Shown here: piece after piece, positions 7,245 to 14,808 of the stretch
How the letters are laid out: every line of letters starts with the position of its first letter
Numbering within the stretch: position 1 is the stretch's first letter
DNA from: an uncultured Muribaculaceae bacterium
Lineage (GTDB): Bacteria; Bacteroidota; Bacteroidia; Bacteroidales; Muribaculaceae
Reading direction: 5' to 3'
Assembly (NCBI GenBank): GCA_910584735.1
Contig: CAJUBM010000057.1
Span: forward strand, 1 to 18,181
DNA length: 18,181 nt
The notes under the pieces: model-generated
Databases searched by the model: none
Told to the model about the DNA's origin: nothing
The model's input: only the letters and a program-made list of their open reading frames with translations
Translations under genes and position numbers: made by a program

Positions 7245-9626
7245 TTAATTTAAATCCGGGTGCCATGCGTCCCAATTATCAGTGTCGTAGTCTTTGGAGA
7301 TTTTCATCGGCGAATAGACCCAGTAATTATTGCCTTTTTCTACAATAATGCCTCCTTCAAGATGCTGTGAGGCATTTTGAGGGATAGCGTTCCATTTCGT
7401 CATGTAATCATGGAGAGCATTGTGCTTGTTATGCGCTTCAGAGTCACTGTGGTCGGTTTTAGTGTCGAAAAGGAAGATTTTACCCGACTTCATTCTGATA
7501 ATGAAGTCCACGTAAAAAAGAGCCTTTTCACCCAGTTCATTTGTGTAGCCTATTGCATAGTTCATCTTGCCGCTGTCACCGTTCTTGTACCAGAAATCGA
7601 TATAATCCGAATAGGTTTCGAGAAATTTAGCAAAGTGCTTTTCTGGACTTTTTACATCTGTTTTTTGATAAAATGGCAATAGTGCGTGGTTTTCAACTTG
7701 CAGAATTTCTTCGTGGTTGTCTATAGAATATGACCTTTCCATTGGAACTTCCCACGGATATTTGCTAAAAGCACGTTTTTTAGCATCTGCCTGCCGCTGC
7801 CGCAGCTTGGCTGTATATAGATTGATTGCCTTTTTGAACAGGTTCTCAAACTTTGGGCGATTACGACCTTTTGGGCTGTTGGTGAGAATAATCTTGATTA
7901 TATCCCATTCAATGAGATCAAATAGCTCGTTCATTACCTCTTTGACGATTCCGACAAACGACTTGACGCTGCGTTGCTCGAAGTCGTTGCCGAGGATACG
8001 TTTGCAGAAAGCACAGAACATGGCATTAAGGTCATCGGTAGAGTTGATATAGGAAGCCTTACTTTCAACAATGCGCTGGCCGACCTCGCCTGTAATTTCA
8101 AGATCTTTTACTATATCAACGCTAATGTATGGTACGTTGAAGCGGATATTCATATTTTGCTCGGCAGCACGTCTATTTAAAACTGCCTGGTTTTGGACAT
8201 CCACTATGTCGGCGCTCGGTTCGTAGTCCTCATAAAGCATCTCGGGCGTAAATAGCGATGGCTGTATATTATTTAACTGCCAGTCGTTTTCAAAGATTTG
8301 GATGAGGATTTCTTTGAAGTCTGGACCGATACGGTTGCGGTCTCCCGACAATCTTTCGCGATATTCCGAGGTCAGCAAGACGTTGTGAATCTCCTTGCGC
8401 CGGAAAGAGGTATAGTTGGATGAAAGATAATCCATATCATCCTGAACTATTTCGATGATATCTTTTGAAAGATTTGTGTAGACATAACCGCGGTTGAGGC
8501 GGTCATCAGTATAATATTTCTGTTCGGGCATACGAAGTATGCGCCCTACAGTCTGAGCGGTAAACTTGAAACTTTCAATCTTACGGAATATAAGTAGTAC
8601 CGCAGCGCGAGGACAATCCCAACCAAGAGCGATGGCTTGCTTGAAAAGCAATACCTCGGTCATGTTGTTTGACTTTTCAATGTCGTCAAGATTTATTTTT
8701 TCTCCTGAAAGCCATATCGCGAGCTTGTTGTTATTGGTGCTTATGCCGTATGTATCAAGCGTGGCGATGACCTCCTCCTTAACTTTTGTATCGTCTACGC
8801 TAAGATTCTCGGAAGCATCATTTGGAAGTTGGATAAGTAAAAGCGGATTGATGTCGACTCCGAGAGTTTTATAGGCTTCGGCAAGTTCATTGCGTTTTTC
8901 CAGGGCGAGCCAAATCAGATGTTGATTGAGTGAGCCTTGAGCATCGCGGAAGTCAAGTGCCGGATTAAGGATAACATTCTCCTTAATCATTTCTTCTTCG
9001 ATGACCTTTTCGCGAGGCACTTCATAACGGCGTTCTCCTACCGTGTCGGGAGTTGCCGATATGCGGATTTCCACTTTGGGATTAATCGTGCGAAGCACAT
9101 GCTCGGAACGTTTTGCGTTTTTGCCTCCAAAGGTGTGTTCTTCGTCAATAATGACGATGATAGGCAAGCCTTGTTCTTCCTGAGTGCGTTGAGTTATATC
9201 AAATAGAGATGCCTGTAATTCGGAGTCTCGCACCATTACATTTTTCTCTTTGTTGATGCTTTCCCAATTAACAAAAAGGATTTCACTGGGCTTGATATAA
9301 CTATCTGCCGAGTGGTCAAGCTCGTCAAAGATGACAGGATGCAGAGCCTGATTTTCGGTGAAATAGTTTTTCATCTTGAAATAACTCTGCTCATGGAGTT
9401 TATTTGGTGCAATCCAAATATAAGTTGCTTCTGTGGCAGGGCTGTCAGGGCGTTCAGCCAATTCTTCATTGAGGCGGAGTAGCATCTCGGAAGCCATAAC
9501 AGTTTTGCCCGAGCCGGTGGGCGACTTGAATACAAGTGTGTGGCGTGTTCCACTGAGGCCGAGCAAGTCAATAGTTTCTTCAACGAGGCGGTTGACGGCC
9601 TTTTGCTGATATTTTATATTTTTCAT
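7245..9626 (-). CDS. type III-like restriction enzyme, Res (helicase-nuclease) subunit
   Basis: This 793-residue protein has an N-terminal superfamily 2 helicase and a C-terminal nuclease. Motif I is SPTGSGKT (35-42), motif II is DEEH (161-164), motif III is SAT (190-192), and motif VI is QTVGRILRMP (358-367), preceded by GWDCPRA (335-341). The C-terminal region has EKHFAKFLE (662-670) followed by YVDFII (705-710) and LFDTKT (719-724). This is a PD-(D/E)xK nuclease layout with D707, D721 and K723. In type III systems Res works only in complex with Mod, using ATP hydrolysis to communicate between unmethylated sites before cleavage. The protein is shorter than EcoP15I Res (about 970 residues). 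Its ATG overlaps the mod stop by four bases (ATGA), indicating translational coupling. The gene is AT-rich compared with its flanks. Confidence 0.92.
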   Translation of the reverse strand: MKNIKYQQKAVNRLVEETIDLLGLSGTRHTLVFKSPTGSGKTVMASEMLLRLNEELAERPDSPATEATYIWIAPNKLHEQSYFKMKNYFTENQALHPVIFDELDHSADSYIKPSEILFVNWESINKEKNVMVRDSELQASLFDITQRTQEEQGLPIIVIIDEEHTFGGKNAKRSEHVLRTINPKVEIRISATPDTVGERRYEVPREKVIEEEMIKENVILNPALDFRDAQGSLNQHLIWLALEKRNELAEAYKTLGVDINPLLLIQLPNDASENLSVDDTKVKEEVIATLDTYGISTNNNKLAIWLSGEKINLDDIEKSNNMTEVLLFKQAIALGWDCPRAAVLLIFRKIESFKFTAQTVGRILRMPEQKYYTDDRLNRGYVYTNLSKDIIEIVQDDMDYLSSNYTSFRRKEIHNVLLTSEYRERLSGDRNRIGPDFKEILIQIFENDWQLNNIQPSLFTPEMLYEDYEPSADIVDVQNQAVLNRRAAEQNMNIRFNVPYISVDIVKDLEITGEVGQRIVESKASYINSTDDLNAMFCAFCKRILGNDFEQRSVKSFVGIVKEVMNELFDLIEWDIIKIILTNSPKGRNRPKFENLFKKAINLYTAKLRQRQADAKKRAFSKYPWEVPMERSYSIDNHEEILQVENHALLPFYQKTDVKSPEKHFAKFLETYSDYIDFWYKNGDSGKMNYAIGYTNELGEKALFYVDFIIRMKSGKIFLFDTKTDHSDSEAHNKHNALHDYMTKWNAIPQNASQHLEGGIIVEKGNNYWVYSPMKISKDYDTDNWDAWHPDLN

Positions 9627-11386
9627 TCTGCACCTCCTTCTTCAGTTGTGCTGTCAAATAAAACGCCGAGGGTTTCGTTCGTTTCTATTTTTTCGATTTC
9701 TTGCACAACATTATCAATCAAGAATGTAGGTTTACGTTTGGGCAATACCTTGTGATAGGCATCGTAGATGGCCTTTGGCAAGGCGCATAGGGTCACATTG
9801 TCTGTAACGTTATCAAATTCGTTTTCGTATGTTTCGCTGCCATAGGAGAAAACATACACTTTTATTTGGGGTTTGTTGCCCATTTTGGCAATGACTGGCA
9901 CGATGAACGGTATCGCCCTCTCATCGTAGATAATGAGCATCTGCTCTTTCTCATTGGCAAAATAACGACCTACCTTCGGATTAAGCAGTTTCCCTCCGAA
10001 AGGAGCCTCATTGTAGATGTCATTACGGATGCAGAGTAAATCGGTAGATGCGTGGACAAGTTCGCGCATGTTTTTAATCGTTTGCTCACGAGACAAAAGA
10101 TCGGTACGATAGTAACGAAGATTGTTGTCGGTTAGTCCGGCAACCACTTCACCGTTTGGTTTTGTGTAGCCATTGATTACACGCTTGTTACGCTCATAGG
10201 TTACATTCTCGCAAATACCGTTTTCGTTGTTTGTACAAAGTATGCACTGTCGTTTCCCTCCATCCTCGGCATTTTGCTGCATAATGGCATGGAGCGTAGT
10301 GCCGGAGCCTGCAAAGAAATCAAGAATAATTGAATCTTTCTGCGAACCTAACGCTAAGATGAATTTGATAAGTCCGTTTGGTTTGGGATTGTTAAAAACA
10401 TCAGCACTCATTATTTCTTTGAGAAGTGATGCTCCTTCCTGATTTGACTCAAGTTCAGCCCACCAACTATTAGCTATTATTCCATTATTTTTCTTGTCGG
10501 ATAAAAAGAGTTTATAACGTGGTTTCCCTGCTCCTCCGCGAGGAAAGACGAGCCTATTGTCATTCAAGAGGGCATAATAAGTTTCCTCCTTAAAACGCCA
10601 TTCGTCCTGAATCACCTTGCCGGTTGGAGTCGTAACTGAATATTTAGAACCGCCTTTATTGGTACAAGGCATCGTTTTATAAGGACCACGTGGGTCGTTG
10701 TCGGGATTTTTGTATTCCGATATGTCAATTTGAGCTTCTATTTTATTTAGTTCAAAATTTGGTGAACACCGATAAATAAGAACATACTCATGGATGGTGG
10801 ATATATTTTTTGATAGATTTGCCTGAGATTTTCTACGTCTACGGACTGGGGAAGCCACAAAATTGTATTCTCCAAAAATTTCATTGCAAAGTAAACGTAG
10901 ATTGGCATATTCATTATCATCTATTGATATGAAGATGCCCCCCCGTTCAGATAGTAGGACTTTCGCTATTTTCAAACGTTTTGCCATAAATGACAACCAT
11001 TTGGAATGGCGGTAAGAATCTTCAGTATCAACAAAAGAGTCGTTATAGACAAAATCCTTGTTGCCGGTGTTATATGGTGGGTCAATATAGATAAGATCAA
11101 TCTTTCCACGGTGGGTGTAGGCAAGGGCCGAAAGCGATACAAGGTTATCACCCTCAATAATTATATGATTCGGGGATTTTGGATTGTCAGAAATGATGGC
11201 ACAATCACTTGCTTCGCGAAGTACGGGTAGTTGGTTGCGGAGACATTCTTCTATGTCCTCAGATTTTTCCTCGAATACAAGCCCATATTTTTTCTGCTTA
11301 TGCATAAGTTCGAGTAATGCCGATTTCTCGTCATTGCTCAACCCGTCAAGGGCTTGTATTTTCTTAGCCAATTCAGCTTTATTCAT
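9623..11386 (-). CDS. type III-like site-specific DNA adenine methyltransferase, Mod subunit
   Basis: This 587-residue beta-class amino-methyltransferase has the order catalytic motif first: IDPPYNTGN (101-109, motif IV DPPY), then DFFAGSGTT (356-364, motif I, S-adenosylmethionine binding). DPPY in this arrangement predicts N6-adenine methylation. Residues about 175-340 lie between the two motifs and probably carry the target-recognition region; the start of this stretch is basic (SPVRRRRKSQ). The C-terminal 150 residues probably contact Res. The protein both protects host DNA and gives the Res complex its sequence specificity. It starts at ATG 11386. No simple repeats that would cause phase variation are visible. 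One sampled 60-base line inside it (10741-10800) is 32% GC, against 53% at 15301-15360 in the TonB gene. The recognition site cannot be read from sequence. Confidence 0.92.
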   Translation of the reverse strand: MNKAELAKKIQALDGLSNDEKSALLELMHKQKKYGLVFEEKSEDIEECLRNQLPVLREASDCAIISDNPKSPNHIIIEGDNLVSLSALAYTHRGKIDLIYIDPPYNTGNKDFVYNDSFVDTEDSYRHSKWLSFMAKRLKIAKVLLSERGGIFISIDDNEYANLRLLCNEIFGEYNFVASPVRRRRKSQANLSKNISTIHEYVLIYRCSPNFELNKIEAQIDISEYKNPDNDPRGPYKTMPCTNKGGSKYSVTTPTGKVIQDEWRFKEETYYALLNDNRLVFPRGGAGKPRYKLFLSDKKNNGIIANSWWAELESNQEGASLLKEIMSADVFNNPKPNGLIKFILALGSQKDSIILDFFAGSGTTLHAIMQQNAEDGGKRQCILCTNNENGICENVTYERNKRVINGYTKPNGEVVAGLTDNNLRYYRTDLLSREQTIKNMRELVHASTDLLCIRNDIYNEAPFGGKLLNPKVGRYFANEKEQMLIIYDERAIPFIVPVIAKMGNKPQIKVYVFSYGSETYENEFDNVTDNVTLCALPKAIYDAYHKVLPKRKPTFLIDNVVQEIEKIETNETLGVLFDSTTEEGGAE

Positions 11387-11401
11387 GGCAGGTATAAAAT
11401 G

Positions 11402-11439
11402 AAAGCCCTAATAGCAACCTATGTTTTGTTTAGGGCTTT
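11402..11439. terminator. hairpin in the mod leader, possible attenuator or bidirectional terminator
   Basis: AAAGCCCTAA (11402-11411) and TTAGGGCTTT (11430-11439) form a 10-bp stem with an 18-base loop. On the plus strand the stem runs into TTTTT (11437-11441). On the minus strand it is followed by CATTTTATA and then, 15 bases on, by the mod ATG. It lies inside the predicted mod transcript, so it could reduce read-through or translation. Alternatively it could be a terminator left from an earlier gene arrangement. Confidence 0.45.
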
Positions 11440-11498
11440 TTACCGTTATGTATTTGTGGTGATAATTATGGTCATTCCGAGACGGGATGCCTTAATTG

Positions 11499-11506
11499 CA
11501 AAGGTA
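11499..11506 (-). promoter_or_regulatory. -7 promoter element of the mod-res genes
   Basis: The minus strand reads TACCTTTG followed by CA, an exact TAnnTTTG match. It lies about 110 bp upstream of the mod start codon and about 95 bp after the exonuclease stop. The -33 region is AT-rich without a clear TTTG. It would give a leader of roughly 105-110 bases containing the hairpin at 11402-11439. Confidence 0.5.
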
Positions 11507-11601
11507 GGCATTTTTCGTTAGATTTATGGTAAGGTCTGATAAATTTTGGGGTAGTTTTCCCAGTGTGTAGTTAAGGAAGGACGCCAAAAGGAGTGGGCGC
11601 A

Positions 11602-12102
11602 TTAGAGGATGGCGAGGGCGATTTTGGCGCAGGCTTCGGCATCGGCCAGGGCGTTGTGGTGGTTGGAGAAGGGGATGCCGAGGAAGTGGCAGAGGTGGGG
11701 GAGGGAGAAGGAGGGGCAGAGGGTGCGGGGGATGGTGCGCCGGGCTTTCAGGACGGTGCAGAAGAAAGGGTAGTCGGGGTAGGGGATGCCGTAGAAGCGG
11801 TGGGCGGCTCGGATGCATTTTTCATCGAACGCTTTGTTGTGGGCTACCAGGGGGAGGTTGCCTATGAGTGGGGAGAGGCGTTGCCATATCTCGGGAAAGA
11901 GGGGGGCGGTGTCGGTGTCGAGGCGGGAGATGCCGTGGATTTCTTCGGTGAAATAGCGGAAGTAGAAGTTGGGCTCGGGACGCACGAACTCATAAAAACG
12001 GTCAGTAATCAGGCCGTCAACGACCTTTACCGCCCCGATGTCGCAGATGGAGGTGGGATGGTTGTTGGCTGTCTCTACGTCTATTGCGACAAAATCATTC
12101 AT
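11602..12102 (-). CDS. DnaQ-like 3'-5' exonuclease (DEDDh family)
   Basis: This 166-residue single-domain exonuclease has the four DEDDh blocks: DVET near the N-terminus (D8, E10), IHGISRLD (55-62), HNKAFD (D93), and HNALADAE (H149, D154). The family removes nucleotides from 3' ends with two metal ions. Stand-alone members are assigned to DNA repair, RNA trimming or proofreading, and no choice can be made here. The open frame can be extended to a TTG at 12114, but the ATG at 12102 gives the usual family start (MNDFVAIDVETA), so I chose it. It lies 22 bp after ispH as the last gene of the gene run. A weak hairpin follows its stop, then the mod promoter. Confidence 0.9.
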   Translation of the reverse strand: MNDFVAIDVETANNHPTSICDIGAVKVVDGLITDRFYEFVRPEPNFYFRYFTEEIHGISRLDTDTAPLFPEIWQRLSPLIGNLPLVAHNKAFDEKCIRAAHRFYGIPYPDYPFFCTVLKARRTIPRTLCPSFSLPHLCHFLGIPFSNHHNALADAEACAKIALAIL

Positions 12103-12124
12103 GTGTAACTGCAAAAAAAGGGTC

Positions 12125-12982
12125 TCAGGATGCGGCTATGCGGTCGCGAACCTCCTCCATGAGCCACCGGGGGGTGGAGGTGGCTCCGCAGATGCCTACG
12201 GAAGCCGCTCCGTTGAGCCACGCCGGGTCTATTTCGTCGGCGTTGGAGATGAGATAGGTGTTCGGGTTCACTTCGCGGCAGTTGGCATAGAGAACCTTGC
12301 CGTTGCTACTCTTCTTCCCGGCCACGAAGAGGACAACATCGTGCGACCGGGCGAAACTCTGTAGTTTTTCCACCCGGTTTGCCACCTGGCGGCATATAGT
12401 GTCGAATGTCTCCAAACGTCTGTGGGGAGCGAGACGGGCTCTTATCGCGTCTGCTATGTGCCTGAATCCGTCCAAAGATTTCGTGGTCTGCGAGTAGAGG
12501 GCCACATCGCGTGTGAAGTCTATCTTTTCAAGGTCATCGGTGTTCTCAATCACTATGGCCTCCCCGGCGGTCTGCCCTACAAGGCCGTTGACCTCGGCAT
12601 GGCCGTTCTTGCCGTATATCACAATCTGTGGTCGTTCTTCGGAGGGGGTGGAGAAAGTCTGCTTTATGCGTTGCTGTAGCCGTAGCACCACCGGGCAGGT
12701 GGCGTCTATTATCTCTATATTGTTTTCCCGGGCCATACGGTAGGTAGATGGCGGTTCGCCATGTGCGCGGAGCAGCACTTTCACGTCATGGAGCCTTTCC
12801 ATCTCCTCGTGGGTGATTATCTTAAGCCCTTTCGATGAAAGACGCTGCACCTCGTCGGAGTTATGCACTATGTCGCCAAGGCAGTAGAGCGAACCTGATT
12901 TCTCAAGTTCCTCCTCTGCCTTGCGAATGGCGGTGACTACGCCGAAGCAGAACCCGGAATCGCTGTCAATCTCAACAACCAT
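12125..12982 (-). CDS. ispH: 4-hydroxy-3-methylbut-2-enyl diphosphate reductase IspH
   Basis: IspH carries out the last step of the MEP isoprenoid pathway, reducing HMBPP to isopentenyl and dimethylallyl diphosphate with a [4Fe-4S] cluster in the cytoplasm. At 285 residues the length fits a single-domain IspH without an added S1 domain. The three cluster cysteines are at C12 (GFCFGV), C96 (DATCPVV) and C197 (DTICRQ), the same spacing as in E. coli. Substrate residues H40, H74 (RAHGE), H128 and E130 (GHAEVNG) and the SQTT motif (164-167) are present. It lies 37 bp after cmk in a probable operon. Cells would need the upstream MEP enzymes, which are not in this window. Confidence 0.97.
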   Translation of the reverse strand: MVVEIDSDSGFCFGVVTAIRKAEEELEKSGSLYCLGDIVHNSDEVQRLSSKGLKIITHEEMERLHDVKVLLRAHGEPPSTYRMARENNIEIIDATCPVVLRLQQRIKQTFSTPSEERPQIVIYGKNGHAEVNGLVGQTAGEAIVIENTDDLEKIDFTRDVALYSQTTKSLDGFRHIADAIRARLAPHRRLETFDTICRQVANRVEKLQSFARSHDVVLFVAGKKSSNGKVLYANCREVNPNTYLISNADEIDPAWLNGAASVGICGATSTPRWLMEEVRDRIAAS

Positions 12983-13019
12983 ATATCGAAATGTAGAGTG
13001 AAAATTATATCGGCCTCAA

Positions 13020-13730
13020 TTATCCGTTAGCCTTCTTAAGAGCGGCTTCAAAACGCTCCATCAGCCAGCGGTTCTGTTCTTCGAGGGTCATGGAGGAGTT
13101 ATCGAGGTCAATGGCGTCATCGGCACGGCGTAGCGGGCTCTGTGCGCGGGTGCGGTCAAGGTAGTCGCGTTTCTCCACATTCGCGAGTACTTCGGCGAAC
13201 ACGGGGTTCTCCCCTTTTTCAAGGAGTTCGTTGTATCGGCGGCGTGCCCTTGTGTCGGCGGTGGCGTTAAGGAAAATCTTAAGCTCGGCTTTTGGGAATA
13301 CCGTGGTGCCTATATCGCGCCCGTCCATCACAATCCCTTTCTCACTGCCGAACGCCTGCTGTTTCGCAACCAGGTCGTGGCGCACTGCCGGTATGGCGGA
13401 GATTGTCGACACCTTGTCGGACACCTCCATCGAACGTATCTCCCTTTCAACATCCATGCCGTTGAGTACGGTATGTTGTGAGCCGTCAGGCTCTATGGAG
13501 AAAGTAATAGATATATCAGGCAAGGCCGCGATAAGAGCCGCATCATTGACAGTGCCGTCAGGGAGTATGTATCCATGCCGCATGGCGTAAAGGGTTACGG
13601 CGCGGTACATGGCTCCGGTGTCGACATAGCGGTATCCGACACGCCGAGCCAGCGATTTTGCCATGGTGCTTTTGCCGGAGGATGAAAATCCGTCTATGGC
13701 TATTATGATTTTTTTATCCGGGGTGTTCAT
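13020..13730 (-). CDS. cmk: cytidylate kinase
   Basis: This cytoplasmic kinase of 236 residues phosphorylates CMP and dCMP with ATP, feeding pyrimidine nucleotide recycling. The P-loop is GFSSSGKS (14-21). It is followed by the family motif DTGAMYRA (37-44) and by MDGRDIGTTVFP (135-146). The lid and C-terminal region contains RRYNELLEKG and DYLDRTRAQSPLRRADDAI, typical of Cmk. It begins at ATG 13730, six bases after the porQ stop, so it is almost certainly co-transcribed with porQ and ispH. As I recall, the order porQ-cmk-ispH recurs in other Bacteroidetes such as Porphyromonas, suggesting an old linkage rather than a shared pathway. Confidence 0.97.
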   Translation of the reverse strand: MNTPDKKIIIAIDGFSSSGKSTMAKSLARRVGYRYVDTGAMYRAVTLYAMRHGYILPDGTVNDAALIAALPDISITFSIEPDGSQHTVLNGMDVEREIRSMEVSDKVSTISAIPAVRHDLVAKQQAFGSEKGIVMDGRDIGTTVFPKAELKIFLNATADTRARRRYNELLEKGENPVFAEVLANVEKRDYLDRTRAQSPLRRADDAIDLDNSSMTLEEQNRWLMERFEAALKKANG

Positions 13731-13736
13731 ATGTTG

Positions 13737-14771
13737 TCAGTTGATTATATCCTGAAGATTCAGATTGAGATTCACCATAAGCGTCGTGGCTCCCGTGTGG
13801 GGCTGCGCGAAGGCCAGTCCGAGAGAGAACCGGCGCAGGTTCAGACCTGCAGCGAGAGAGAACCCGCTAAGGAAGCTGCGCGAGTAGGTCGACATGTCGG
13901 TACGGGTCTTATAGTTGTAACCTAACGCTATATAGAAGCGGTCGGAAGGAACGAAGTCAAGACCGAACACCAGGTGGCGGAAGAGGTTGGAGGTGAAGGT
14001 GTCTTTCTCCTTGAAGTCCTCTTTCGAGGTGCCGTCGCCTGTCTCCAGATATGGGAGATGCCATTTCGTGAGGTTCCAGGCCGTGATGCTGACGCGCAAG
14101 GGTATACCTGAAAACCCTTTGGTTATACCCAGGCGCACGTCTATGGGGAGCCCTGTGCTTTTGTCGTTGAATTTCTTTATCTGGCCTCCGAGGTTTGCCC
14201 CGACAACCGACAGCGACACATCATGGTCGGGGTCGTAGTAGTTGATACCGAGGTCAGTTGCCACGGCGAACGCCGAATATTGCTCGTAGCTGCTGTGGAG
14301 AAACTTAAGAGTTATGCCGCCGCGTAGCCGATCGGTTATATCATAGGAAAACGAGCCTGAGAAAGATAGGTCTTTCGGCGAGAATGTGCCGAGAATGGTG
14401 CCGTCTACATCGGTCTCCTTCATAGAGCCGTAACCGAAATATCTTATCCCGGCTGCCCATGCACCCCGTTCCCCGGCAGAATGGGTGTAACGCACCCCCG
14501 CGAAATTCGACTCACCGAGGTAGCGCATATAGTCAACCAATACCTGGTTTGACATCTCCGGGCCGAGGAGGGCCGGGTTCTGGTCGGTGGTGGAGAGTTC
14601 CTCCTCCACGGTGGTGATGTTCACGCCCCCCAGGCCGTAGATGCGCGAGGATGAGGTGATGTTCAGGTAGTTGTAGGCCGTGGTGCCGTCCTGGGCCTTA
14701 ATTGAAGGAACGATGGCCGCTGATAGCATCAGCAATAGGATGGCATATATGGTTGTTGACGGTCGGGTCAT
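13737..14771 (-). CDS. porQ: type IX secretion system protein PorQ
   Basis: This 344-residue outer-membrane protein has a signal peptide (cleavage after IKA, residue 26). A body rich in alternating hydrophobic residues fits a PorV/FadL-like beta-barrel and ends LNLNLQDIIN. The N-terminal part carries the family-like pattern NYLNITSSSRIYGLGGVNIT and DQNPALLGPEM. In Porphyromonas, PorQ belongs to the outer-membrane attachment machinery that receives type IX cargo and helps deliver its A-LPS anchor. The identification rests on this N-terminal pattern, the length, and the neighbouring cmk and ispH. The gene follows the TonB-receptor gene by 37 bp and precedes cmk by six. No other type IX gene is in the window. 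Confidence 0.85.
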   Translation of the reverse strand: MTRPSTTIYAILLLMLSAAIVPSIKAQDGTTAYNYLNITSSSRIYGLGGVNITTVEEELSTTDQNPALLGPEMSNQVLVDYMRYLGESNFAGVRYTHSAGERGAWAAGIRYFGYGSMKETDVDGTILGTFSPKDLSFSGSFSYDITDRLRGGITLKFLHSSYEQYSAFAVATDLGINYYDPDHDVSLSVVGANLGGQIKKFNDKSTGLPIDVRLGITKGFSGIPLRVSITAWNLTKWHLPYLETGDGTSKEDFKEKDTFTSNLFRHLVFGLDFVPSDRFYIALGYNYKTRTDMSTYSRSFLSGFSLAAGLNLRRFSLGLAFAQPHTGATTLMVNLNLNLQDIIN

Positions 14772-14808
14772 ATTTTACGTGGTCGGCTTGTAGGTTGTAG
14801 TTGGGGGG

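Noticed and set aside
9623..11386. Phase-variable switching of mod
   Set aside because: No homopolymer or short tandem repeat tract capable of slippage is visible in mod or its leader.
11399..11524. Short plus-strand frame of 41 codons across the mod leader hairpin
   Set aside because: It overlaps the predicted mod promoter and hairpin, is not conserved-looking, and has no supporting signal.
11593..12108. Gly/Glu/Val-rich plus-strand frame opposite the exonuclease
   Set aside because: The minus strand encodes all DEDDh motifs; the plus frame is low complexity.
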